Shown: positions 11,901 through 24,957 of the stretch, piece by piece
Layout: every line of letters starts with the position of its first letter
Position numbering within the stretch: the stretch's first letter is position 1
Made by a program: the position numbers and the translations under genes
Assembly (NCBI RefSeq): GCF_027409185.1
Contig: NC_084465.1
Coordinates: 26,763,864 to 26,827,863, forward strand
Origin: Cynocephalus volans
Taxonomy: Eukaryota > Chordata > Mammalia > Dermoptera > Cynocephalidae
Length of the DNA: 64,000 bases
Direction of reading: 5' to 3'
The notes under the pieces: model-generated
What the model was told of the DNA's origin: nothing
The model's input: the letters and a program-made list of their open reading frames with translations, nothing else
Database searches by the model: none

Positions 11901-14900
11901 TTCCTTCTGATAATACTTCTCCAGAGGAACGTAACCAGCTCCACTTCTCACATTGCCAGATGCTTTGGAGAGCTGGCATTAAAAACATACACACTGGTTA
12001 GTAGCTCTCTCAAGACATCTGAGCCCTGGCTCATTCGGTCTCCTTTGCTTGAAGCAGCAGGTTCTACACGGAGCACTGCTCCAGCTTCTGCCTCGTTCTA
12101 ATCCAACAATCATTTCACCAGCAGGCCTTTAGCTCCATGGGTACCTGTACAGATTTGCACACCTGAGAGTTTTTCTTTATTTTTACATCCATTTAAGGCA
12201 GATCACCCTTTCTCTGTTTGTTTTTGTTTTTTGGCAGGACTCAGCATATTAAGTGAGATGTAAAACTCTGTGTGAAGTTATACAAGGGTACTTTAAAAAG
12301 TTCATGGATGTAGCGGTCAGCTGCAAAAAAAAGAAAAGAAAAAAGTTTACAGAAAGATTCGCATTGTCTTTTAATTCCATTTTTCCTTGAACTTTTTGAA
12401 GTACCCTTGTATTTTGTAAACAGCAGCACACGGTCACATTCTCTTGTCCCTGGTACTTTACACTAGCCAAAGCAAGACTTTCACTTTCTTTCTACCAGCT
12501 GAAGTTAAAAAAGAAACTTTGCCCATGTTCCACTCTCACAAATAACTATTTGTTTGCAGTACACCTTGCATCTAAATATTCAATTCAGGGACCACATCCC
12601 TTTCAGAGCATCTCCAAAGCGCTACGAGGGCTCTGTTCTCAAAGATCTGTCTATAGCCTAGTTGAGTGAGACAAGCCAAATAAAAACGCAGGCTATTACA
12701 ATTATGTGGATACTTAACTCAGATGACTAAGAGAAGAACAGTGTTTCTTCCTTTTGGACTGAGGAAATAAGATTGGTTAGAATCTGAGGACTAGAAGGGA
12801 CTCAGTTGTTCTAGTCCATTTTGTTATCCACAGAAGCAAAAACTAAGGCCCAGAGAGGGAAGGGGCTTGCCTAAGGACTCACAGTAAGTGTTCAACCAGG
12901 CTAAGTGCCCAATCTCCAGTACTCATCAAATTTGAAGACTCTTTGTTTACTGTTCATCTTCTAATTATACTTCTGGAATCCTAGACACAGGTGATTCCTG
13001 AGAGAAAATCTGGTTTGATGCCCTGCTTTCTGAATTTCTTGAAGACCTAATGGTAGAGAAGCCCTTTCTTATGTCCTACTATAATTCCTACTTCAAGCCA
13101 GAAGACAACGTTTCTAGGAAAAACAACAATAACAAAAACCAGTGTTTCCTGCTTTAAAGTAAAGCATTTGACTGAGTTCAGTCAACCTGTGATCAGACTG
13201 AGCCTTTAAAGAAGGGCTGGTAAGTGTGAAATCTAATATATCGCGAACCTCCTCAATAGCTTATTCAAGTCCTTCAGTGATGATTCTTACTTTCAGATTG
13301 CAAACCAACTCTGCATTGAGAAGTTGAAATTATTAATATTAACTTGGTTGTCTTATAATGAATCTAGGAGAATTTTATAGTCCAAGGAAAGTTGAATGCT
13401 TACCTAATGACCCAACCTCTCTTCCTTTTATACATGGAACTCCTATAGCCTACAAGAAATCTGCTCAAGATCCCATATAGTAATTGTAAGTAGCAAAGCC
13501 AGGTCTGCCTTTTCTATACTCCAACTAGTCTATTTATTTGCTTTGTGCTTCACGTTTTCCATGCCATGTCAGCCTTGCATTTATTTGAAACTATTGCAAA
13601 ATCATCTGCTAGGTTTTAATACTTATTGATTTCAAATTCACAATAATAGCTATTTCTTGGTAAATTATTCTTTTGATCCATTTCTTTATTATGGTTCACA
13701 TACTGAAAATCAAGTCATATTTTTATTTTAGATTTTGTTTTCCCACATCATCATAGAGTAATTCCCTTATATAGTTTTCTGGCAAGTTACTGCTAGATTA
13801 AGGACCTACATCTAGATATCATAAAAGAGAGTACTGGTTCTCAAGTAGAATGAGTGGGTAAGAATAAAGGAGAGAAGAAAATTTCAAGATGATATGGGGA
13901 ACTTTAGCAAACTACATGTGCCCTGGGGAGGGGACCTGGGCATGTGAGTTTGAAAAATCACCTCAGAGATTCTAATCTCCTTAAGAATCCATTACAGAAA
14001 TAGTGACCAAAAGGAAAATTGATAAAATGCTAAAAAAATTTATCTATAGTCCTCCACCTCATGGAAAATAGATACATACTTTGTGATGTGTTCACATTAT
14101 ATCTGGGAGAGAGAAACAATAATGCTAAAGGCATCACTGGTTTTAAACAGTGATGGTGAATGTCAGAGCAAAGAATATTTAAAACGGTCATAAATCATTG
14201 GTTAAATAATGCCTGAAAGGAATGCTATAGCACTTAATACTTGAACATAATGATTGCATTCCATAAAGAAAATCAAAACCAAAACAACAGCAAAAATCTG
14301 GGATCTGGAAATATCTGAATTAGGAAGTTACAAAAACTAAACTTAATAAGGATAGGTGAAATGATCTGGTATATAAATTTAAGTGATATTAATATGTTTT
14401 TATAAATCTTTCTCAATATAAATCAAACTCAAATTTGAGGAATTTTATAGTAAAATTAAAATTTACTTAATAATTTCACTTCCCTAGATCTAAAAGGAAA
14501 TGCCAAACACTTCTTTGCAAATGAATAATCATGCAAATTCAGACCCACTGCTGACTATACCCAGCTATAAGGCTTTGGATAGCACTTCACGACTCCATCA
14601 CTTGGGCAAAATACGGACCAAGATACTTCTAGCTCTGATCCTCCATGATTCCATAGATATTAATCTTCTCCTCATTCCTTCATCTTTAATCTATGAGACA
14701 ACTCGAGCAACCACACTGTTCAACATATGCCCTCCTTTGTTTACGATGCTGCTGTTATTAAATCACATTCTGTAGAGAAAATAAGCAGTTTGAACTCTGT
14801 GTTGGTTTTTCAGCAGGGACAACAGGTTTACAGAAATTTCCCCATTTCCCCCCCCCAAATGTCTGTAAGATATGAGAGGAAAGAAGAATGAAGTATAATC

Positions 14901-17900
14901 TGCATGACTTCTCTTTAGGGCTAACAGGCCCATGAAGAAAACAGACCTACAACCTTATCCTCAGATAAGATATCCTCTAAAGCAGTGGTTTTTAAACATT
15001 TTTATTGCAGATATCTATCATAAAATAATTTTGGGGTATATTTCCAAATAAATGTATGTCTAGTTCTAAGTTATAAATGCATTGTCATAGAACATTATTA
15101 TAATGTACACATAAATATAGAAAGTAAAAAAGATACTGATAAAAAACACATAAAAGATCTAATATTTTCCACCCCCAAAACATCACTTTGCACCTCACAT
15201 TTCATACTCACTGCTCTAAACAACCACCCAGATGTTAAGCATTCTACAATACTTTCTGAGGCCCATATCCACTGCCTTCTCTAGCAACCTTCTTCCAAAG
15301 ATCACACCTAACTTCCACACAATCATAAATTCACCATCCTTCGTTTAAGTTTGGAATTTAATTTTAATTTTTTCCAAGTTTAGTGGATTGAATTTGAATA
15401 TTGACTTTGGAGATCCACAAATTTTAAGCCTTCCTACACAAGGTGGATGGGGAGTGAGTATGGCCTATTCTAAAACTAACAATTTTGACAAAATGGGAAG
15501 ACTTCAGAAATTAATATGCCACTAACTTTGCCTTTATTTCATGCCCATCATGCTGTGCAGCTGGAGTTCCAAATGAGGTTGAATTCAATTCAATTCAAAT
15601 TCAAAACCAGAGAAAATATGAATCAAGATTACCGCAGCCCAATAATTCCACTTCTAGGAATCTATCTTAAGGAAATAGAGATGAGGTCAAAGATTCATGT
15701 GTAATGATGTTCATTTTAGAGTTATATAGGGAAAACTGAAATAAATGTCCAACAATAGTAGGAAAAAAGTCATTTTTAAAAAATTAAATAGTGAAATATT
15801 ATGTGTAGCTACGAAAAACTATGCCCTCAAGAATGTTTAATAAAATCATATTGCAAACATTTAAATTTTACTATGTCAAGGGAAACATAAATATATAGTC
15901 CTTATTTTGTTAAATAATGTGTTTATATATATATATGAACAAATACATATGTGGTAATTACAGCAAAATGTTAAAGTGGTTACATGCAGGTGATATAATT
16001 AGGGTGTTTTTATTTTCTTTCCCATAGTTTTCTGGTTTTCTCCAATATTTTGCAATAAGTATATTATTGATTTTATAATCGGAAAAAAACTTTAAATGTA
16101 ATTTAAAGCAAATTTAAAGAAAATAAACTTAAATAGCCAGTATGTTTTCTGTGCATGCAATTTGTTAAGACTGACCTGAAAAAGAGATAAATCTTACTAA
16201 CATAAACATTAGTCTTTTCCTGAGTACAGAAGTCATCAGTTTTGATAAACAAACCATTATATTGAGGACCTACGTGGAGTAAATTTGCTAGGTACTGAAG
16301 CTCATGATTGGACTCAGGGAAACACTTATATTTTAAATTCAGGCAAAAAAAAATCTGGTTCCTAAATGAAACCACCAGGTGCCACTATTGCTTCATAGAA
16401 AGGAGTGCAATACTTACCATAATGTTTTTTTAAATTAAGAATAGATGCATTTTTCACTCACTTTTGGATAATAATAAAGTCTTCTTAGAAGGCATAATGA
16501 TCATTTCAATTATTTTACCCTCATATCCCAAAAGGTCAAATGGAAGAGATGTTAAAATAAAATTCCCATTAATTCCTATATATGAACTGATGGGGTTGGA
16601 ATTGAGAATAGAGAATACATTATATCAAGGAAGATTCAGGCCATAAAAGCTGAATTTATTTTCTGAAATATCATACTAATGGTAGAATTTTAATGCTACT
16701 GTGTACCAATGTTTCTGTGGAAAATGTATTCTTCATTCCAACTCTAAGTGGCAGGGATGCATGTCTCTACCCTCACTCTACGACTTTTAGCTAACTGTAA
16801 GGTCTTGGCAGTTATTTAACTTCTCCATCTATAAAATAGTAATACCAGCCTCATAGAGTTGTTTTAAAGATTGAATATCATCATGTACATAAATAGGGTT
16901 AAACAATTTATTACTTCTCTGTAGGAGTAAAAAGCTTCCAGCTTCTTTGGCTGCTGAGACCACATCTAAAAAAGACAGGGAATCTCTGTCCTGGTGGCAA
17001 ACAGGTGCTAGATTTGATGTCTCAGGACATGGGTCTTTTTACCCATGTCTAATTTGTGGTCCGTCACCTATGAGTGGACCATGACAAGTCACTTCATCCG
17101 CTGAGTCCTCAGGTTTGTCATCTTTGAAATAAGGGGGTCAAATGACTCTTAAGTGCCCTCCAGCCAAGAATCCTGTGGTTCTATGAAACCTGTACCACAG
17201 AAGGTATCATTCTATCTTTGCATAATATATTTTTCTGACTCAACATCTTGCAGGTATTAAAGTTGGGGGAGACAAAGGGTTGTAGCACTCATGGGTACCA
17301 TCATTCAATAATTAAGTATTTACTCAATTCCTCAGTGCACCAGACATGGTGCTAGGCTCTAGGGATATAAAAATGAAGATGATGCTATCTCTTCCTTCAA
17401 GGAGTTTACAGTCAAGCTGAGAAACAGATACAGATAAATAATGCAAAGATGAGGGCATGACTGTGGTATATCTAAGGAGCTGTGGCAATACATGATCAGG
17501 TAGGCACTTTATCTTCAATATGCTGCTGGTCAGTCAGTTTCATGGAATTCAGAATAACTCTGAGGGACTTATGATTCACCTAGAGCTGTTTTCAAGATGA
17601 GGAACTTTCTGGGCTATCCTTTGGTGGCTATGTTGGCTTTTGCCTCAAAGAGACTTAGGCAAGGTATTTCGTGAAATATACATTCCAGAGTTTTATAACC
17701 TATATGAAAATGAGAAGAGAATTGCCTGTAGTACAGCAGAAAGAAGACATAATTGTTTATGCTAGACTAGAAGAGATTCTCCTGCCATTTAGCATAGATG
17801 CTCACATTCAATTTCAATCCCATAATCTTTCTAAAATCCCTCTTCTTAGTTTTTTCCAGTGGTTCTTTCCTCTTCTCTGCAAAATGCTATGCTCAGCTTT

Positions 17901-20900
17901 GCCAAATCTTTCTCAACTGGGTCAGCAGCTCCAAACCCCTACTGCCTCTGGGTTCTTGCCAATATGTCCTCATTTATCTGAGACTCCCAAACCAGGGCAT
18001 TGTGGGGCTGGAGAAGAAATGAAAGAGCAAATGTCAGCCTCTGCCACCTAGCAATTTCAAACGCTACCAAATCCCCATCTGCTTACCAGACTCTCGGTAG
18101 TAAGTTCCGGCAAATCCTGGATGGTACAGCAAGGGTAATCCAGGACCGAGATGCTGCAAGATGCAGAGATAAGGACAGGCTTTAGGTAAATGGCAACAGC
18201 AGGAAATGGCAGTATTTGAAAAGAGCAGGAGTTATTTCTCTCCAGCAGGCCTCATCCATTTTCAAAATTACTTAGTGACCTCAGCTGAAACTGAGGGCTC
18301 TGGTGCCGGGCAACTCCAGCTCAAGTCTCTTTTCCTCATGATCATGAGATGAACCACAAATTCTTTCAGGCTTGCCCCCATGTGGCAGATGCAAGAATTA
18401 GAACAGAAAGAGAGCCTCATTTCTTCTTACCTCTCCTCACCTTGTTAAAGGAATATGTAAACTTGAGTGCATTAGTGTTTCTGCATTTAAGTGTATGTGT
18501 GAATACAACTGTGCTCCCAGAGATGCTGCCCAAACCCATTCCACTTAATAATAATCTGAGGATGTGAGGATAACAAAGATCTCTCCTGTGTCTCTCGCCA
18601 GATCTTTCTGAAAGCTGGGAGCTCTGGGTTTCTTGGACAAAGGGGTCAGCTTGGGAAAGGGCACTGGGTCTACCTGTAATGTTGTTTATCACCTTGATTC
18701 ACTCTACTGATTCTTCCAGGGTTGCCAGTTCTGTACTGCCCCATCAGGATAAACATTCTTGGCTGGCTCATCCACCTACCTACCCACCTCCTACTGACAA
18801 AGCCCCATGGCAAAGTAGGTGCTGGTGACCAGAAAATGGGGGCAGGAAATCAAAGATAGATTTGTTCCAATCTCTCAGTGATTTGAATTCTAACCTAAAG
18901 TGGTACAAAATAGATTTACAGATATCTAGAGTATCTGGATCATAGGAGCAATGAGGAAACTGCAATAACAAGCTGTGGGTGCTCCAAGTTCTCAGGGATT
19001 ATTCAAAAGTAAAACTTACACATGGTGCATAAGAGGACCATCTTGTCCAGGCCAACCTTAGCAAAAGCTATAGTCTGCCACTATCACTCTTCCAACTCCA
19101 AATAGAACCCAGTGGACATCTACTGGATTGTCTGTCCCTCTTCTTCCAGGCCTAGGGCATGGGAGGGGCATTCAGTTCCTGACTCCACTCCCTCAGCCAC
19201 AGTTGATTGACCCAGGGGTGGACCTCTAACCCTGGGAATCTGAAACAGAAATTGAGAGTCAATTCAATCTCTGAGGTGGCATTATGACATGTTTAGCTAG
19301 TGTGGGCATATTTCGCCAAGTGGCCTGAAAAGCAGACAAAGCAGACTGACAAGTCAGTGAGAGAGGAAACTGGAGTGTCCACGGATGGAGGTGGAAAGCT
19401 TCCTGGGTTCGCCACACTACAGACCAACCCTGAGGCCCAGAGCTGTACCTCTGTCCTAGGTTCCATAAGATGATACATCTCATTTCCTTCTAACAAAATC
19501 TCCATTCTTTGTGAGTCCAGTCCAGCTGGTCTGGGTTACTTATAACCAAGAGTGCTGACTGATACACCCAGGTGCCTACATGCAGTTGTGGCCCTGACAT
19601 AGCCTGATCTACACTTTCATGTTCCCTGGTAACCCAACTAAAATGTCTAAAGTGCCATTTTTAAGGGGGTCAGCGCACAGGTTTCCACACAGTTGGGTAA
19701 AAACCCATTCTCCAATGCTTCCCCCAAAAGAGAAAGTGTTTAAAGTATTCTCACATATATTACTCTTAACTAATGCTTATAAAATCGCTATGATATAATC
19801 AGAAGAGGTATTCTTATTTTAAAGATGAAAACACTGTGGCTCAAAGAAACAAAGTGTCTTACTCAATATTACATAGCTAGCAAATGGCAGATCCAGGTCA
19901 GGAATCCAGGTCTCATGACTTCAGGTTCTGTGGGGTGTTTTAAACTATGTACAAGTGGGCTGCCTGTACATGGTGGAATTTCAGGCAGTACTAACAGACA
20001 GGCAAGGCAACATCTTCTAGCTCCTCCCTCTCCAGTTACCCTAAGTATGAGATCAGCGCTCTTACTTTAGGAACTTTGCTTCTGGTAAAGAAATTCTGAT
20101 GAACTCTACTGATTAACATGCTTCCAGTTCCTGTGGAAGTAGCAAACTAAGGAACAAGGATCTATTATGCAATCCCCAAGTCCCCACTTGGCTGGAGGAG
20201 TGGAAAGCAATTTATATTCACAGGCAGTAATCCTGCCTCTGATGCTTACTTAAGGGGTCTCACTTGCATGTTAATATTAAGCAAGTCAATTAACCTCTCT
20301 GAATTTGTTTCTAATTGGTAAAATGAGAATAAAAGTTATAGTACCTCTTAGCACTGTTGAGAAGATTAAATGAAATAATGAATGCTAATATACCTTATTT
20401 TTTAAAACTACAAATTGATCTACCTACGCAAAGTCTACTACTTACCTTCAGTTACAAATTTTGCCTAACACTTCACAGTTTACAAAGAAGTGTAATTGCT
20501 CCAATCGTTCCAACTCATGATTTATACTAAAACCAGGCCTGGCCAGACAAGCAGGTTATTTTACAAAAACCATCTCCTGATCTTTCTGCCACAGGGCTGA
20601 AATTTCATGCTTCAGCTTCATTTCTTTGAAGAGGCCAAACCAAATACCCTCATCAGCTAACACTTCAAGAAAATTAAATTTAACAGTGACAGCTCTATGA
20701 CAGGAGGGACTTGGACACCAAGAGAACTGAAAGGCTCAAAGATGATGTAATTTTCTCAACTACCCCAAAATAGCCTCTTGAAATAAACCTGTCCAGGGTC
20801 CATACCTGTTTTTGGCAGTGATGTAGGACAAGATATTTTGATTGAAGAACTTCAGGATCAAGGGGATGCAGTTGGCAAATACCAAATGTTGCGATACATA

Positions 20901-23900
20901 TTCAAACTGAATTAAAAGATCAAAGCAAAAAGGGCTGCTTATTTAAGGGAGAATAGGAGGTATGTATGAAAAAAAGAGAGGGAAGTACAAATCTAATATC
21001 CATTCCTGAGAATATCCACTGCCCATTTGTGTTATTGGTCATCCTGTCTGGGAAATGGGGAGAATCATCTTCATCCAGCCCATCCTATATGGAAGGGGAC
21101 AATGTACAGTGTATGTGCAAGCTCCTGACCAAAAGCACAAAACAAACAAGAAAGAAAATCCTACTCCAAATAAATAGAAAGAATTGCTGTGAGATTTGTT
21201 ACTAAGCTCAACAGGAAAGGAAGGCTCCCTGAGGGAGTTGTTTTCCATACCAAACCTCTGGTTCATAATGTTTCAACTGGGATTGATACAGCAGGGACAG
21301 GTGCAGCTTACTCCTGCCAACTGCCCGCATCACTCAGTCAGGTTGGGGATGGCACAGAGTAACCAAATGAACCACTGGAATGTGGGCTCCAGCTTGTCTG
21401 TCTGGCACATCATACTATCCCCAGTGCTTAGAATATCAGTCAGTATTTTAATGAGTGAAGGCACAAGAGCCCTTCAGCCAACAGACACTGCACTGAGAAG
21501 ACCAAGATGTCTTTGATGGGCTAAACACCAGAACATGGGGACTTCCATTTTGCTCTCTTGAATTTGGATGGAGTTTGTGTACAGGAAGAACTACTGGGGT
21601 AGGTGGTCATAAGAGCAGTGTCATGGGATTTTGTCACCCTGGATTTTGCCCATGATACACTGAGGAGCACCAAACAGTTTGTCTCCAGATCCAGAACCCA
21701 GGATGTTGGGACAGTATAGAAATGAGGTTGAAAAAGCAGAGAAATGTGGTGTTTTAAATTCCCTAGCTCTTCCTGATCCCCTAGAAGTAGCCACAGCAGC
21801 AAGCTAAGCTGCCCTCTGCCCCTGGGTATGGGTTAGAAGTGGGTAGCTTGGCTCACGCCATGACCACTTCCCTCTTCTACTCAGTATTTTCTCCCTGGAA
21901 GCTGACACAGGGTATTTTCCAAAGCCCCAGACAGAGCAGCCAGTACATACTCATTAACAAGTGACAGAAAACTTTTCTCAGTTTGAGATGTGCCTGTAGC
22001 CCTGTCAGAATTCACTGACACTGACACATATTGGCAAGATCCATCAAGCCACCCACCTGTCTGGCTATTGATCCACATACTGCTCACCAAGAGAAGCAGA
22101 TATAAACACACACCCACAGTTCTGTTTTCTCTCAACTAGAAACACTATCTCCTACCCACCCCTACTCCTCCCTCTCCTGCTGTTCAGCAAACATTGGCAG
22201 AAGTATGAGCACCCCAAACACCCTAACATACCCAAAGATGTCTTTGAATATACTAATGTGGAGAAATACCCTGGTATTACAGGGCCATGGACACAGACCC
22301 CGCAGGGGCCTCCCTGCACTCTGAGAACCTGCTCTTCTACCAACCAACTTGATTCTGACTTCTTAGGAGGAAAATGGGGAAGAGCCTCTGGGCAGGAAAG
22401 TGATGCCTTAATCTCCTTCCCATGGTCTCCCTCAGACAGGAAGCATCCATTTGCTGTCCCCATCTTGTCCCTATAACTTCGTAATGTCCATGGGACCAAA
22501 TCCAAACTCCTTAGCATGGTAAACAATGCCTTCATGGGAAAGCAGGTTCATAACCTTTCTTAGCCTCAGTTTCCTCATCCAAAAACAGGAATAAAATAAG
22601 ACCTACCTCATAGGGTTTAGAGAATTATTTTATTTAATTTTTAAATTTTTTTGCTGACCGATACAGGGACTGAACCGTGGACCTTGGTGTTATCAGCACC
22701 ACACTCTAACCAACTGAGCTAACCAGCCAGCTGGTTGAGATAATTAAATAAGGCCCATACAAGCTTAACAGGGTGCTGGGAACATTACAGGTACTATCAT
22801 ATATAATGATCTTCTGATCCCTCTAGCTTCATGTATCACCAGACCATCTCCCTCTCCCCCTGCCCCAGGGAGAACTCCAGTAATATTTAATTAGTTTCCA
22901 AAGGTACTTTGTTCTCTCTCCTCTGGACTTTCACATATTAGCTTTTCTGCTTGAATTGCTTCCTGTCTTCCTTCCCTGACAATTCCCATATCCTGGCTAA
23001 TATCTATTTCTTTAGGATTCAGGTTAGAAGTCACCTCTTCACCTCGAGTTGGATTAGGTGTTTCCATAACAGCCAATGTTTACCTGTGTCACAGCACTCA
23101 TCACTCTATAATTGGCTATTTATATATCTGTATTCATTATAAAACTTCAAGGCCCTTAAGAGCCAGAACAGTGCCTTATTCAGAATCATCTCAAATGTCA
23201 GAAAAGTGCTTCACATACAGAAAAGTATGACCAACGTATTTTTTCCCCTCTTTATGTGGAACATTTGAATTCTGTCGTGCATTGCTTCAAAACTGGTAGG
23301 GCATATTCCCAAGAAGCTAGAGATTCCTTCCCATAATCCTGGGATAACATACAAAGGACACAGATATCTGCACCTTTCTAGACTTGATCTTAGCCAAAAG
23401 GCCGAGAAGCGATATCTGCACCTTTCTAGGACAGTTCCCCTCATCCCAGTCCATACCCGCACCCCAAACTTGTGCAACAGTTAGCTGGATTCCCTGAGTG
23501 AGGACAAAGGAAAGGCCAAAAGATGCTCAGTGGGACTGTCAGGGCCCTTGCATCTTTCCTTTGAGACACAGGGCCTGGAGAACACCCGAGACCCATGGAG
23601 ATATACTCCTAGCTCCTCACCTGGTAGATATGGTTGAGTTTGAAGTGCTTGAGGAGTAGCAGTAGCAGAGCAGAGATACTCTTTACAATGATCTCCTTGT
23701 GTCTATTCACATCAATGCCCAGCTTCATGCTCTGGAGAACAGTGATGCTACAATGACGAGAGGAGGTGTTAGTACAGAGGACAGCCTAAGAGGAAGGCCT
23801 ACAAAGATCCAGGTATTTGGGTCAGATACAATATATACAAGAGAGCCAGAACCTGGGAAATCTGAACTTCTGTGCTAGGGAAACTTCCAGAGTTCCCACT

Positions 23901-24921
23901 TACAAGCCTGTCTGGAGAAAAGTTCCACTGATCGCTTTGTTTCTATCTCTTTCCTTTGGTAAGCTCATCCCTTGGCAATGTCCACACCAGGGCAGCCAGT
24001 CACAGGCACTGGTGTCACCCTCCAGACCCTCAGTTCTGAGCTAAAAAAGAGCATAGCAGACAGCCTTGCAGGAGAAAAGGGTACTGGTGAAAGAGAGATC
24101 TCCTTGGAGACAATCCCTGTGTTGATAAGGTGGGGTGGGGGACTAGACAGACCCTGCAGAAAAGACAGCTAGTGTCTTGCAGCTGTCCCAGTTGAAACAC
24201 TCACGGCATCTCCTCAGGCAAGACATCTGCCAGGATATTGATAGAGTCTGTCTTCGCCTTGGAGGTGGGGGCTGCAGCTAGAAGAATCTTAAGCAGAGCA
24301 ATCTAGGAAGTAGAAAAGGAAGAAATCCACCCCTGTCCATCCCATTCAGCAATGAAATTATTCTTCTGTACCTCACTAGCCTATGAAAAGTGCTATAAAG
24401 CCTTTCTCGAAGTTCTTCCCTCCAAATCTCCCTAGTGTCCAGAAGGGCAAACAGATGCCCAATCCTGAGAGGTCTGCCTGTGAGGCTAAAGAGAGAGCCA
24501 GACGAATTTCATAGGCTGTTCTGCTTCAATACTATTTTTTCCAAAGGGGAGGATGGAAGGAGCAGAATAAGAGGGAAATGCATAGAAATAAGGTGGGAGG
24601 TTTAAGCCCAACTTCTCCCACCCTTTTTCTTCCTCCAGCCCTGATCCTCAGCATCTTCTCCACTCCTAGCCTGAGGCTATTGTAGTGGGTTGAATTATGT
24701 CCCCCCAAAACTCCCTTGAAGCTTGAATTGTGTCCCCTAAGTTTTATGTATTAGAAACTTAGCCCCCACCATGACTGTTAAGAGGGTGGGAAATCCTATT
24801 ATGGTAGTTGAAAGGTGGAGCCTTGAAGAGGTGATTAGATTGTAGGACCATGCTGTAGCAAATGGATTAAAAATGGTGGTCAGGGCGTGGTTCTGAGGGC
24901 TTTGAGAAAAGAGAGAGGAGA

Positions 24922-24957
<36 letters not shown>

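Larger units (their letters stand above)
9794..18086 (-). other. STRIP2: STRIP2 intron 18 (8.3 kb)
   Basis: The longest intron. It holds the inverted-repeat arms, direct repeat copy B, MIR-like pieces (about 11165-11330, 12785-12945, 16745-16900, 17035-17190), a MITE (12281-12411), and an L1M-like AT-rich stretch (about 15640-16090). The rest, including 13000-15500, is AT-rich with nothing I recognise. Confidence 0.5.
18154..20805 (-). other. STRIP2: STRIP2 intron 17
   Basis: Contains a possible LTR-like stretch (about 19120-19568, ending gctgactgatacac), a MIR in reverse (19752-19945) and a MIR (about 20225-20400). The rest is unremarkable. Confidence 0.45.
20907..23620 (-). other. STRIP2: STRIP2 intron 16
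   Basis: Besides the MIR, SINE, L2 and U2 entries, 20930-22530 shows no repeat or gene I recognise. Confidence 0.5.

Noticed and set aside
23382-23413. Functional U2 snRNA gene
   Set aside because: Only 32 nt of the 5' end are present, between insertion duplications, with no upstream promoter element.
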